From assembly GCA_934589225.1 (NCBI GenBank), contig CAKTNS010000048.1, positions 1-17,644 on the forward strand: 17,644 nucleotides of DNA, given 5' to 3'. Below, piece by piece: positions 1 to 7,069 of the stretch. Below the pieces are notes generated by a model. That model had not been told where the DNA came from. It ran no database searches and saw only the letters and a program-made list of their open reading frames with translations. Source of the DNA: an uncultured Oscillospiraceae bacterium. Lineage in GTDB: Bacteria; Bacillota; Clostridia; Oscillospirales; Oscillospiraceae. The position numbers and the translations under genes were made by a program. Position 1 is the stretch's first letter; every line of letters begins with the position of its first letter.

Positions 1-49
1 GAATACCACACTCTTGATTGAAAGTAAAGTTTTAATAGGTTTGCGCTAG

Positions 50-679
50 TAGGGGCGGCTATTAGCCGCCCGCCACGTTGCAAATATAACCTGTGCGGTT
101 GAATGGTATTACGCACTGTAGCGGCGATGATTCATCGCCATGCAACGTTGCATATATAACCCGTGCGGTTGAATGGTAACACCCTCCAGCGAAACCGTAG
201 GGAACGGCCTGCGTGCCGTTCCGGGGAACGTGGCAAAAATAACCTGTGTGGATGGATGGAACCACATATCGACATGTCATCCCGACCGAAATGAAATGGA
301 GTGGAGGGATCTTCCCAAGTAGCAGATTTTACCTTACGCAGGTTATTATTGCAACTTGGGAAGATTCCTCGGCTCACTGCGTTCGCTCGGAATGACATGT
401 CGTTAGTTGATACCATTAAACCGCATAGGTTATAGCGGCAACGTGGCAGGCGGCAGATTGCCGCCCCTACAGACACACTGGTGGGTGGTACCATTAACCC
501 CACGGGTTATAATTGCAACGTACCCGGAACGGCACACAGGCCGTTCCTTACGGTTTCGCTGGAGGGTGTTACCGTTCATCTGCACAGGTTCTATTCGCTA
601 CGTTGCTTGGCGATGAATCATCGCCGCTACATTGGGTGTACCGTAGCAGTCCCTTTTTCTCCTGCGGAGCAGCCCCTAC
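50..679. repeat. Repeat cluster 1: REP/BIME-like hairpin array
   Basis: No gene is supported here. The stretch is a string of short palindromes, most with GTAG directly 5' of the stem. Left half, plus orientation: hairpin A (53-71, arms GGGCGGCT/AGCCGCCC), hairpin C (123-139, GGCGATGATTCATCGCC) and hairpin B (201-222, arms GGAACGGC/GCCGTTCC). A linker of about 34 bp containing ATAACCTGTG and GAATGGTA follows each. Element D (271-401) sits in the middle. The right half is inverted: A (449-465, GTAG at 470-467), B (526-547, here headed GTAA) and C (609-625, GTAG at 630-627), each preceded by the reverse-complement linker. A further hairpin (about 656-679) abuts the end of the neighbouring gene. 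What is seen is the repeat structure; the REP/BIME comparison is an inference. Confidence 0.8.
271..401. repeat. Element D, copy 1 (131 bp, terminal inverted repeats)
   Basis: The ends are a perfect 10-bp inverted repeat, GACATGTCAT at 271-280 and ATGACATGTC at 392-401. The interior has imperfect arms: a left GTGGAGGGATCTTCCCAAGT and a right ACTTGGGAAGATTCCTC, followed by GCTCGGAATGACAT. Copies lie at about 3425-3555 and 17199-17329. All are non-coding and marked by GTCATTCCGA at the left end. Similar GTCATTCCGA/TCGGAATGAC repeats are widespread in bacterial intergenic DNA. The function is unknown. It could be a MITE-like mobile element or a structured RNA. Confidence 0.75.
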
Positions 680-2427
680 TCTGCCTGGAATTCATCGGCC
701 ATGAGCTTTACGTAAGCGGCCAGGTCGTCGGTTTGGGCCACGGGGTAATGGCAGATCACGGCGTAAATGCCTTTAAAGTCCTTTTCGTGGAAGGTGATCG
801 CCCAAAAAAGGCTGCCGTCTGTACTCTGACCGCAAATGCCGCCGGATTTGTCCTCCATGAGGGTATCGCCGGGACCTCCCGCGGAGAGGCCCCATTGGAT
901 GGCCTCGTTAAAGCTTGTGGTATCCAGCGGCACCACCGAAAACCAGACGTCCCGGTTGTCTTTATATTCCCAGCGGACGGCGGGACGTCCACCATAGGTT
1001 CCCTCTGATTTTTCAAAGCCCTCCTTAGGGATATAGGTCGAATATCCCTCGGCCCGGTAGAGCTGAACCGGCACCGGGTATTCTTCATACCGCTGCTCGG
1101 AATCGATGTAGCGGGTCAGTGTAAAGGAGGTCTCCTTCTCCCGGCTGCCCACATCGGACGCTGCCTCCCCAGTCTCCGGGGACCAGCTGCCGACGGACTG
1201 GTACATTGCCCCAAGAATCCCCAGCCCCTCCGTTTCGAAGGTCGGTGTTTCCAGGATGCAGACGATCACGCCGCTTTCCGTGGGGAAGAAATTCACCGTT
1301 GCCGTATCCGCAAACAGGGAACCCCGGGCGTTCTGGGTCATGTCCCATTGGGGATTTACCTCCATGATCCAGTCCCGGATGGCCTGGTCGTCCGTTCCGG
1401 GCCGGAAGAAAACGGTTATGCGGGTGGGATACGCCTGATCGTAGAATTTCCGCAGGGCCTCCCGGCTTGTGGTATCGATCATTCTGTTCAGGCCGAATTC
1501 ATCCAAGGTCTCCTCTCCGCAGACCCAGCGCTCCGCGGTCGTGCCGTGGTAATCCAGGACCTCGTGTACCCATCCTTCCCGGGGAACGTACAGGAAGAAG
1601 CCCTCACCAATGAATAGGTCCGCCGGAACGGAAGAGAGCGCTCCATCTTTCCAGTATGTCAAATGCAGCTCCGATGGAACTTTCTCGGTATCATCTGTTG
1701 TCTCCGACTCCGTTTCGGTGTCCTGAGGCACCCACTGTGTCCACAGCGTATCCGGCAAACTGAAATAGTCCCCCTCCAGCTCTTCCACGACCCAGTGGCC
1801 GTCGAATTTCTGAAGCCTTGCCCAGCCCCGGTTTCCAATGCCGCCGGAATAATAGAAGGTGCCATCCTCCTTGATCTGATCCATCTGGCGGTTATAATAA
1901 ATAGAACCCTTCAGTTCACCGTCAAAATAGCCCAATACCAGCCTGGGTAGGTCGCCGGTTCCCCGGAACTCCACGACCAGCTCTTTCTGGCCGTCGCCGT
2001 CCAGATCAAGGGCCGTATACCGGTCCGGTTTTGGCGCTTCCTCTGTGCCCATGGCCTGGGACAGGTCCTCACAGAATTGAGAAAGGGTCACACTGTTCTC
2101 ATTTTCCAGGGCGTAAAAGGGCAGTTCATCACTCAGAACCGCAAGCTGCCAGTCCGTCCCTGTGTCCATGGCTTCACTTCCGGTGGCCATGACCATGGAT
2201 TCCCTGTCCGGCGCCTGTGCGGCCCGCTTCATCTGACTGCGAAGGCCCAGATACCCCGCCCCCAGGATCGCCGCGAACATGGCCGCGGTGGATAAAATTT
2301 GCAGGGCGGTGACCATGGGGTGCTTCTTTTTCACAATTCGAAGCTGGCCCTGCCGAAAGGCATCCGCCTGACGGATGTAGCCCCCATGCACATCGCTCAG
2401 CAGCTCCAAAAGCTCCAGTTCCGTCAT
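676..2427 (-). CDS. Membrane-anchored protein, candidate anti-sigma/sensor partner of the ECF sigma factor
   Basis: This encodes 583 residues. The start is ATG at 2427, which overlaps the sigma gene stop as ATGA and has AGGAGG at 2440-2435; the reading frame runs further upstream, but that part overlaps the sigma gene and lacks a site. Residues 1-36 are a short cytoplasmic stretch, and about 41-61 form one transmembrane helix. The rest (about 520 residues) should be extracytoplasmic. Residues 140-151 (DLDGDGQKELVV) look like a calcium-binding FG-GAP/EF-hand loop. Two related segments occur near 269-290 and 453-472, both with a G-x-x-x-YxP-x-EG pattern, suggesting an internal duplication. No zinc anti-sigma HxxxCxxC motif is seen. 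Translational coupling to an ECF sigma gene and the topology suggest a membrane sensor that restrains the sigma factor. The anti-sigma role is inferred, not shown. The stop codon TAG lies inside the GTAG of a repeat hairpin. Confidence 0.8.
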   Translation of the reverse strand: MTELELLELLSDVHGGYIRQADAFRQGQLRIVKKKHPMVTALQILSTAAMFAAILGAGYLGLRSQMKRAAQAPDRESMVMATGSEAMDTGTDWQLAVLSDELPFYALENENSVTLSQFCEDLSQAMGTEEAPKPDRYTALDLDGDGQKELVVEFRGTGDLPRLVLGYFDGELKGSIYYNRQMDQIKEDGTFYYSGGIGNRGWARLQKFDGHWVVEELEGDYFSLPDTLWTQWVPQDTETESETTDDTEKVPSELHLTYWKDGALSSVPADLFIGEGFFLYVPREGWVHEVLDYHGTTAERWVCGEETLDEFGLNRMIDTTSREALRKFYDQAYPTRITVFFRPGTDDQAIRDWIMEVNPQWDMTQNARGSLFADTATVNFFPTESGVIVCILETPTFETEGLGILGAMYQSVGSWSPETGEAASDVGSREKETSFTLTRYIDSEQRYEEYPVPVQLYRAEGYSTYIPKEGFEKSEGTYGGRPAVRWEYKDNRDVWFSVVPLDTTSFNEAIQWGLSAGGPGDTLMEDKSGGICGQSTDGSLFWAITFHEKDFKGIYAVICHYPVAQTDDLAAYVKLMADEFQAE

Positions 2428-2981
2428 CCCAGTCCCTCCTTTTCCAGGTATGTATCCAGTCTTCCCCGAATGCGGTGCAGCATGGAGCGCACCTTGGCCT
2501 GGGAAAAGCCGGTATGCTCCCCAATTTCCCGGGAGGATTCCAGGTACCAGTACCGGCACAGGAACACATTTCGCTCCACTGCGGTGAGCTCTCCTAAAAA
2601 TCGGTTCACCGCCCCCAGAGTCTCCCGGCGGATCAGGTCATTTTCCAGCGACCCGGCCCCGGAAACACAGTCCTTCAGCTCCTCCAACGCCAACTCCATC
2701 TGACAGCCGCCCCGCTTCACGGCCCGGCTTCTGCGCCATCGGTCAATGGATAGATTCCGGGTGATCCGGCCCAAAAACGCGGAAAAAGGCGAAGGCCTTT
2801 TGGGCGGAATGGCATTCCAGGCCGCAAGCCAGGTATCGCTGACACATTCCTCCGCATCCTCCATATTTTCCAGCACATGGAAAGCAATGGAATGACAATA
2901 AGGCCCATATTTTCCGGCGGTCTCCCCAATAGCCTGCTCTGAGCGGGAAAAATACAGATTCAAAATCTGTTCATCCTCCAT
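2424..2981 (-). CDS. ECF-type RNA polymerase sigma-70 family sigma factor
   Basis: This encodes 185 residues, usual for an ECF sigma factor. ATG at 2981 is chosen because AAAGGAGG lies eight bases upstream; a GTG at 2990 in the same frame touches that site and is unlikely. Region 2 spans about residues 20-90, with the DAEECVSDTWLAAW segment (42-55) for core binding and ITRNLSIDRWRR (73-84) for -10 recognition. A variable linker covers 91-124. Region 4 spans about 125-180, with an ERNVFLCRY...SSREIGEHTGFSQAKVRSMLHRIRGRL helix-turn-helix pattern for -35 recognition. The gene is first in a two-gene unit with the membrane protein, overlapping it by 4 bp. An ECF-like promoter sits just upstream, so it is probably autoregulated. 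The subgroup and signal cannot be told from the sequence. Confidence 0.93.
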   Translation of the reverse strand: MEDEQILNLYFSRSEQAIGETAGKYGPYCHSIAFHVLENMEDAEECVSDTWLAAWNAIPPKRPSPFSAFLGRITRNLSIDRWRRSRAVKRGGCQMELALEELKDCVSGAGSLENDLIRRETLGAVNRFLGELTAVERNVFLCRYWYLESSREIGEHTGFSQAKVRSMLHRIRGRLDTYLEKEGLG

Positions 2982-3014
2982 CTCAGGCACCTCCTTTCTT
3001 TCTCTTCAATTATC

Positions 3015-3042
3015 ATAACGCAAAAAAGGAGAAAGTGTTGCA
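3015..3042 (-). promoter_or_regulatory. Candidate ECF-type promoter of the sigma operon
   Basis: Read on the minus strand: -35 TGCAAC (3042-3037), a 16-bp spacer, then CGTTAT (3020-3015), 33 bases before the sigma ATG. The layout matches the AAC...CGT type recognised by many Firmicute ECF factors (for example TGAAAC, 16 bp, CGTC for Bacillus SigM-like factors). An overlapping sigma-A -10 reading (TATGAT, 3017-3012) is possible but lacks a good -35. Autoregulation is an inference. Confidence 0.55.
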
Positions 3043-3128
3043 TCTTTTTGGGAAATTTTAAAAATTTAGGAAAAGGGTAACAGGTTGAAAGCGTAAAAGA
3101 TTGCATAAACAATAGGCGCAAAGGGACT

Positions 3129-3718
3129 ACGCCCGCCACGTTTCGAATATAACCTGTGTGGATAAAAGAATCCACCTATCAGTAAAACCGTAGGGAACGG
3201 CCTGTGTGCCGTTCCGGGGAACGCCCCGAATACAACCCGTGTGGATGAAAGAATCCACCTACCAGCGTGTCCGTAGGGGCGGCAATCTGCCGCCCGCCAC
3301 GTTCCGAATACAACCTGTGCAGGTGAATGGTAATCCCCTTCAGCGAAACCGTAGGGAACGGCCTATGTGCCGTTCCGGAAACGTGGCAAAAATAACCTGT
3401 GTGGGTAAACGGAACCGCCCCCTGATATGTCATTCCGACCGTAGCGCAAGCGGAGTGGAGGAATCTACCCAAGTTGCAGTAATAACCTACGCAAGGTAAA
3501 GTTTGCAACTTGGGAAGATTCCTCGACTCGCATTCGCTCCCTCGGAATGACATGTTGTTAGGTGATACCATTCAACCACACAGGTTATAGCGGCAACGTA
3601 GCGGGCGGCAGATTGCCGCCCCTACGGACACACCGGTGGGTGATACCGTTCATCCGCACGGGTTGTATTTGCAGCGCCCCCGGAACGGCACATAGGCCGT
3701 TCCCTACGGTTTCGCTGA
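3129..3718. repeat. Repeat cluster 2: REP/BIME-like hairpin array
   Basis: No gene is supported between the sigma promoter and 3773. Plus-oriented units are B (GTAG 3190-3193, arms 3194-3201 and 3208-3215), A (GTAG 3273-3276, hairpin 3277-3295) and B again (GTAG 3351-3354, arms to 3376), each followed by the ATAACCTGTG-type linker. Element D occupies about 3425-3555. Inverted units follow: A (3603-3621, GTAG at 3625-3622) and B (3682-3703, GTAG at 3707-3704), with reverse-complement linkers. The left end (about 3129-3170) is a fragment of A plus a linker. Order and orientation mirror cluster 1 around D, though the hairpin mix differs. Confidence 0.8.
3425..3555. repeat. Element D, copy 2
   Basis: Terminal inverted repeat ATGTCATTCC (3427-3436) and GGAATGACAT (3544-3553). 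The interior shares the ACTTGGGAAGATTCCTC segment with copies 1 and 3, but the left arm reads GAATCTACCCAAGTTGC, so the copies have diverged. It sits at the turning point of cluster 2. Confidence 0.75.
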
Positions 3719-3773
3719 TAGGTTCTTTCTTTGAACCAACGTATTCCAAAAGCGGACACGTCCGTCCCCCAAA

Positions 3774-3824
3774 TAATTGTCAATTGTCCATTGTCAATTG
3801 TCAATTGAAAATCAACTGTCAACT
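3774..3824. repeat. Short CAATTG-rich repeat
   Basis: This AT-rich stretch is built from overlapping TCAATTG/CAATTGTC heptamers (AATTGTCAATTGTCC, then TTGTCAATTGTC, then CAATTGAAAATCAACTGTC). CAATTG is self-complementary, so many alternative hairpins are possible. It lies just beyond the terminator of the CBS gene. Similar tracts are common between genes in gut Firmicutes; no function is claimed. Confidence 0.6.
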
Positions 3825-3840
3825 CTCCCCCGGCTTCCTA

Positions 3841-3875
3841 AAAAAGGAACCCACGCCCGGGGTTTCGGGCGTGGG
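3841..3875 (-). terminator. Intrinsic terminator of the CBS gene
   Basis: A 10-bp perfect stem (3850-3859 CCCACGCCCG with 3866-3875 CGGGCGTGGG) has a 6-base loop. On the minus strand it is followed by TTCC and a run of six T (complement of 3846 down to 3839), 24 bases after the CBS stop. The four bases between stem and T run make it slightly imperfect. Confidence 0.7.
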
Positions 3876-3899
3876 ATATGTATACTTCGGGCCGGGGCT

Positions 3900-4313
3900 T
3901 CAGTCCTCCGGGAACAGGCTTTGTTTGCAATACTGGATGATGGAGCGTCTGGTGACGATGCCGATGAAGGCTTCTTTGTCGTCTACCACGGGGACAAAGT
4001 TCTGGGTGGAGGCCCGGTCGATGAGGTCGTGCATGGAGGTGGTGACCCGGACGGGGACGTTGTCTTTCCGGCGGGAGATTTCGCAGATGCGGTGGGCTTC
4101 CGCCTGGCGCATGTCCAAATCGCACAGGCACCGCAACGCCCACAGCAGGTCACCCTCTGTCAGGGTGCCCCGGTACTCCCCCTGCTTGTTGAGAATGGGA
4201 ATGGACGTATATCCCGCCGCTTCCATTTTCTCTATGGCTTGACGGATGGTGGCGTCATCATACAGGTATGCGCACATAGCCTTGGGCAGCAGAAAAAACA
4301 AGATATTGTTCAT
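3900..4313 (-). CDS. CBS-pair domain protein
   Basis: A small stand-alone protein of 137 residues made almost entirely of two CBS motifs. The first covers about residues 8-62 (YTSIPILNKQGEYRGTLTEGDLLW) and the second about 78-130 (NFVPVVDDKEAFIGIVTRRSII). Both show the typical hydrophobic-P-V/I-x-D/N...GxxT pattern. CBS pairs usually bind adenosine nucleotides and regulate a partner. No enzyme or transporter domain is attached, so the partner is unknown. The start is ATG at 4313, with AAGGAG (4325-4320) six bases upstream. The gene has its own promoter, a 5' leader hairpin and a terminator, so it is probably a single-gene unit. It diverges from the HlyIII gene; a functional link is not evident. 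Confidence 0.9.
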   Translation of the reverse strand: MNNILFFLLPKAMCAYLYDDATIRQAIEKMEAAGYTSIPILNKQGEYRGTLTEGDLLWALRCLCDLDMRQAEAHRICEISRRKDNVPVRVTTSMHDLIDRASTQNFVPVVDDKEAFIGIVTRRSIIQYCKQSLFPED

Positions 4314-4329
4314 GACCTTCTCCTTTTCC

Positions 4330-4354
4330 GCGGCAGGGGGTCTTTACCTACCGC
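4330..4354 (-). promoter_or_regulatory. 5' leader hairpin of the CBS gene
   Basis: On the minus strand GCGGTAGG (4354-4347) pairs with CCTGCCGC (4337-4330), 8 bp with one G-U, and a 9-base loop. It lies between the -10 box and the ribosome binding site, ending four bases before AAGGAG, so it could influence translation or mRNA stability. No known riboswitch was recognised. Confidence 0.4.
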
Positions 4355-4360
4355 TTTTAT

Positions 4361-4389
4361 ATTATAGCACAGCGGGGCCAAAAAAGCAT
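4361..4389 (-). promoter_or_regulatory. Sigma-A promoter of the CBS gene
   Basis: Perfect -10 TATAAT (4366-4361) preceded by TGC, an extended -10. The -35 position at 17 bp spacing reads TGCTTT (4389-4384), which is poor, as is common with extended -10 promoters. The rest of the intergenic region up to 4550 shows no supported gene. Confidence 0.65.
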
Positions 4390-4556
4390 GAACAATTATT
4401 GACGAACCAAACATGAAATAACGAATTTTCCGCAACCGTTTTTATGGAAACTGCACAAACGTCGCCTAGTGACCTACCCCAGGGGCAGAACGGGGGCGGC
4501 AGGAGCCCTCCGGATAAATAAAGGACAGTTCTTCGCTCACTTTTGCGTTTCTACCA

Positions 4557-4596
4557 CTCTACTCCCGGGAGAAGGACTTCTCTCCCGGGGGTAGAG
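4557..4596. promoter_or_regulatory. Long hairpin upstream of the HlyIII gene
   Basis: CTCTACTCCCGGGAGA (4557-4572) pairs with TCTCCCGGGGGTAGAG (4581-4596) across an 8-base loop, 16 bp with one G-U. Neither strand has a run of T directly after it, so it is not a standard terminator. It lies about 45 bases upstream of the likely -10 box of the plus-strand gene. A DNA-binding site or a degenerate repeat are both possible. Confidence 0.4.
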
Positions 4597-4616
4597 GGGA
4601 GAATCGGCCTTTGTAG

Positions 4617-4646
4617 GTACTTTTTTCCCGGGGGCAGTGGTATACT
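4617..4646 (+). promoter_or_regulatory. Candidate promoter of the HlyIII gene
   Basis: The -10 box is TATACT (4641-4646). Upstream at 18 bp lies TACTTT (4617-4622), a poor -35. The A-rich GGTAAAAAAAG after the -10 resembles the start of the response-regulator transcript. The call rests mainly on the -10. Confidence 0.4.
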
Positions 4647-4692
4647 GGTAAAAAAAGAAAGGACGGAAGCCCCGGCTTCCCAAGGGATAAAC

Positions 4693-5367
4693 ATGATGAA
4701 ACGAACAAAGCTTGCCGACCGTGCCCTGCCCAATTACTCCGTGGGAGAGGAGATCATGAACACGGTCACACACATCATCGGCGGTGCCATGGGTGTATCG
4801 GCCCTGAGCCTGTGCGTGGCCTTCTCAGCCCTGCACCACAATATTTACGGCATCGTCTGCTCCGCCATTTACGGCTTCTGCATGGTGGCGCTCTACAGCG
4901 TCTCCAGCGTGTACCACGGGCTGAAGCCCGGCATGGGGAAGAAGGTCATGCAGGTCATTGACCACTGCACCATCTACTTCCTCATCTGCGGCACCTACAC
5001 CGTCATTGCCCTGTCTGCCATCCGGCCGGTGTACCCCAAACTAGGCTGGTGGCTCTTTGGCTTTGAATGGGCAATGGCCCTCATCGCCACCGTTCTGACG
5101 GCCATTGACCTGCGGGCCTACCGAGTGTTTTCCATGATCTGCTACATCGGCATGGGCTGGGCCATCATCCCCTTTGCCAAGGTGGTGTGGCAGATATTGA
5201 GCCCCGCCGGGTTCTGGCTGCTGCTCTCCGGCGGCATTGCCTATACCATCGGGGCAGTGCTCTACGGCATCGGCAGCAAGAAAAAGTGGATGCACTCCGT
5301 GTTCCACATTTTCGTGGACCTGGGAAGCCTTCTGCACTTTCTGTGCGTGGTGCTCTATGCCGTGTAA
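4693..5367 (+). CDS. Hemolysin III / PAQR family membrane protein
   Basis: This encodes 224 residues with about seven membrane helices, the normal size for the bacterial HlyIII (YqfA/YplQ) branch of the PAQR superfamily. Diagnostic segments are EEIMNTVTHIIG (residues 19-30), SSVYH (71-75), DHCTIYFLICGTYT (90-103) and HSVFHIFVDLGSLLHF (201-216). The histidines at 75, 201 and 205 match the residues that bind zinc in PAQR proteins. The cellular role of bacterial members is unsettled; a hemolysin label does not show toxicity. ATG at 4693 (or the adjacent one at 4696) is preferred because family similarity begins there, but the upstream site AAGGGA is weak. The frame stays open upstream to 4543, but that part crosses the long hairpin and promoter. 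The gene is monocistronic and convergent with the phosphohexomutase. Confidence 0.9.
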   Translation: MMKRTKLADRALPNYSVGEEIMNTVTHIIGGAMGVSALSLCVAFSALHHNIYGIVCSAIYGFCMVALYSVSSVYHGLKPGMGKKVMQVIDHCTIYFLICGTYTVIALSAIRPVYPKLGWWLFGFEWAMALIATVLTAIDLRAYRVFSMICYIGMGWAIIPFAKVVWQILSPAGFWLLLSGGIAYTIGAVLYGIGSKKKWMHSVFHIFVDLGSLLHFLCVVLYAV

Positions 5368-5388
5368 GGAGGCAAAAATTACAAAAAA

Positions 5389-5432
5389 CCGGCTGCCATT
5401 GGGGTTCTCCCAGGGCAGCCGGGTGGTTTTTT
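5389..5432. terminator. Bidirectional terminator between HlyIII and phosphohexomutase genes
   Basis: CCGGCTGCC (5389-5397) pairs with GGCAGCCGG (5414-5422), and an inner TGGG/CCCA stem is possible. The plus strand continues GTGG then six T (5427-5432); the minus strand continues with six T directly after the stem. It serves both converging genes; the phosphohexomutase stop overlaps the plus-strand T run. Confidence 0.85.
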
Positions 5433-6843
5433 ATAAATCCAGGGCCTTTTTCCAGGTGTGCAGATACTCCAGGGCCTGACCCCGGCTGGTGGCCTCCGCG
5501 GCCATCCGCAGCAGGGGCTCCGTGCCGGAGAAGCGGCAGATGATCCAGCTGCCGTCGGCAAAATAGACCTTGCAGCCGTCCTCCCGGCTGATGTGGTCCA
5601 CAGGCTTGCTGAAGTCCGGCACTTCCAGGTCTTCAAACAGCAGCTTTTGCAGCTCCAGCTTCCGGGCGGGCTTCATGGTAAAGGCCGCGTCCTCATAGAA
5701 AAACTGACCGTATCGGTCGGTGATCTCCCGGTAGAGCTCGGAAACGCTCTTCCCCGTCACCGCCAGCATCTCTACCAGCAGGGCCGCGGCGTAAATGCCG
5801 TCCTTGCCCGCAATGTGGCCCCGGACCGCCAGGCCGCCGGAGGATTCGCCGCCGATGATGGCATCAGTCTGGGCCATTTTGGCGGAGATGTGCTTGAAGC
5901 CCACAGGGACCTCGTAGCACTCCTGGCCGAAGTCCGCCGCCACCCGGTCCAGCAAATGGGTGGTGGAATTATTCCGGACACAGGGGCCGGTCCAGCCCCG
6001 GTATTTGACCAGGTAGTAGTACAGCAGCACCAGCAGGGTATTGGGGTGGAGGAAGTTCCCCTGCTCGTCAATGACCCCCAGCCGGTCCGCGTCGCCGTCG
6101 GTAGCCAAGCCCAAACTGCACCGGTTTTCAATCACATAGTTGCTCAGCAGCCGCAGGGCCTCGGCACTGGGGGCGGGCATCCGGCCTCCAAAAAGGGTGT
6201 CGTGCTGCTCGTGGATCACGTCCACGTCACAGCGGCAGGTGAGCAGAATGGTCCGCAGGCTGCTCTGGCTCACGCCGTACATGGGGTCAATGGCGATGCG
6301 CAGCCGGGCCTCTTTGATCTTCTTCACGTCCAGCACTTTTAAAATGCTGTCAATGTACTCGTTGAAGGGGTAGATTTCCTGAATGAGCCCCTGCTCCAGG
6401 GCTGCGTCATAGTCCACGGAGGGGATGTTTTGGCCCTCTATCTTTTTAATCTGCTCCTCGATTTTCCCGGTGACCGTCTGGTCCGCGTCCCGGCCCCCGG
6501 CGGTAAAGACCTTGATGCCGTTGTAAATGGCCGGGTTGTGGCTGGCCGTCACCGCCATGCCGTAGTGAAGCCCCAGCTGCTTCACCGTGAACATAATGAG
6601 CGGCGTGGGGGAAGACCGGTTTACCACCATGGTCTTGTGGCCGTATCCCGCCAGCACCTCTGCCAGCCAATGGCAGGCCTCTTTGGAAAGAAACCGCCGG
6701 TCATAGCCCACGCAGACCGGGCAGTCTTCCAGGCCCTCGTCTTTCATGAGACCGCAGAGCCCCGCCGCCACCAGGCGAATGTTTTCCTTTGTAAATCCGT
6801 CGGCAATGATGGCCCGCCATCCGCCGGTTCCAAACTGGATCAT
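5431..6843 (-). CDS. Phosphoglucomutase/phosphomannomutase family protein
   Basis: This encodes 470 residues of the alpha-D-phosphohexomutase superfamily, which moves phosphate between the 1 and 6 positions of hexose phosphates through a phosphoserine. Visible landmarks: FGTGGWRAII at 4-13; the phosphoserine loop TASHNP (99-104, Ser101); the metal loop DGDADR (249-254); the sugar loop GGESSGG (331-337); and the phosphate loop RFSGTEP (437-443). All catalytic elements are intact. The substrate (glucose, mannose or an amino sugar) cannot be fixed from sequence, but a role in making sugar-1-phosphates for envelope polysaccharide fits the neighbours. ATG at 6843 is preferred because family similarity starts at MIQFGTGGWR; an in-frame ATG at 6855 is the alternative, and AAAAGG lies between them and the leader. 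It has its own promoter and shares a terminator with the HlyIII gene. Confidence 0.92.
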   Translation of the reverse strand: MIQFGTGGWRAIIADGFTKENIRLVAAGLCGLMKDEGLEDCPVCVGYDRRFLSKEACHWLAEVLAGYGHKTMVVNRSSPTPLIMFTVKQLGLHYGMAVTASHNPAIYNGIKVFTAGGRDADQTVTGKIEEQIKKIEGQNIPSVDYDAALEQGLIQEIYPFNEYIDSILKVLDVKKIKEARLRIAIDPMYGVSQSSLRTILLTCRCDVDVIHEQHDTLFGGRMPAPSAEALRLLSNYVIENRCSLGLATDGDADRLGVIDEQGNFLHPNTLLVLLYYYLVKYRGWTGPCVRNNSTTHLLDRVAADFGQECYEVPVGFKHISAKMAQTDAIIGGESSGGLAVRGHIAGKDGIYAAALLVEMLAVTGKSVSELYREITDRYGQFFYEDAAFTMKPARKLELQKLLFEDLEVPDFSKPVDHISREDGCKVYFADGSWIICRFSGTEPLLRMAAEATSRGQALEYLHTWKKALDL

Positions 6844-6866
6844 GTTACCGCCCATCCTTTTCTGAC

Positions 6867-6878
6867 CCTCCCGGGAGG
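6867..6878. promoter_or_regulatory. 12-bp palindrome in the phosphohexomutase leader
   Basis: CCTCCCGGGAGG is a perfect palindrome between the -10 box and the start codon. It could bind a regulator or fold in the mRNA. A related CTCCCGGGAG core occurs in the hairpin upstream of the HlyIII gene. Confidence 0.3.
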
Positions 6879-6892
6879 ATCGTATTTGCACT

Positions 6893-6921
6893 ATTTTAAC
6901 ACCCTTCCCCGGGAAAAACAA
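6893..6921 (-). promoter_or_regulatory. Sigma-A promoter of the phosphohexomutase gene
   Basis: Minus strand: TTGTTT (6921-6916), 17-bp spacer, TAAAAT (6898-6893), 50 bases before the preferred ATG. Confidence 0.6.
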
Positions 6922-7020
6922 GTATTTTTGACGGTTTTTGTTCTTGGAATCAGAGTCGCAGCCGGCCCGCTCCGCTTACTTGCCCGATGCGGGACGTTTC
7001 GCCCCTGCCGGGCGCAGAAC

Positions 7021-7053
7021 AAAAGCCCCGCGGAGAGATTCTCGCAGGGCTTT
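7021..7053 (-). terminator. Intrinsic terminator of the DUF134-NifX gene
   Basis: On the minus strand the stem AGCCCTGCG (7051-7043) pairs with CGCGGGGCT (7032-7024), one G-U, extended by A-T pairs, followed by TTTTGTT. It lies 17 bases after the stop codon. Confidence 0.75.
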
Positions 7054-7069
7054 GATTCCTATAAGGGGG

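Noticed and set aside
62..616. Short overlapping reading frames in the repeat clusters whose peptides share an FNRTGYICNVA-like string, also seen near 3200-3700 and 17000-17385
   Set aside because: The recurrent peptide is a by-product of translating the conserved linker between hairpins. Frames occur on both strands, lack ribosome binding sites and run through palindromes.
2428..2559. Longer N-terminus for the 583-residue protein, starting at 2559
   Set aside because: It would lie wholly inside the sigma gene, lacks a ribosome binding site, and the added residues read as out-of-frame sigma sequence; the ATGA overlap with AGGAGG fits better.
4557..4596. Intrinsic terminator
   Set aside because: The stem is strong but neither strand has a T run after it, and no gene ends into it.
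4693..5367. Toxin (hemolysin)
   Set aside because: HlyIII is a family name; the PAQR-type membrane topology and histidines do not indicate a secreted toxin.
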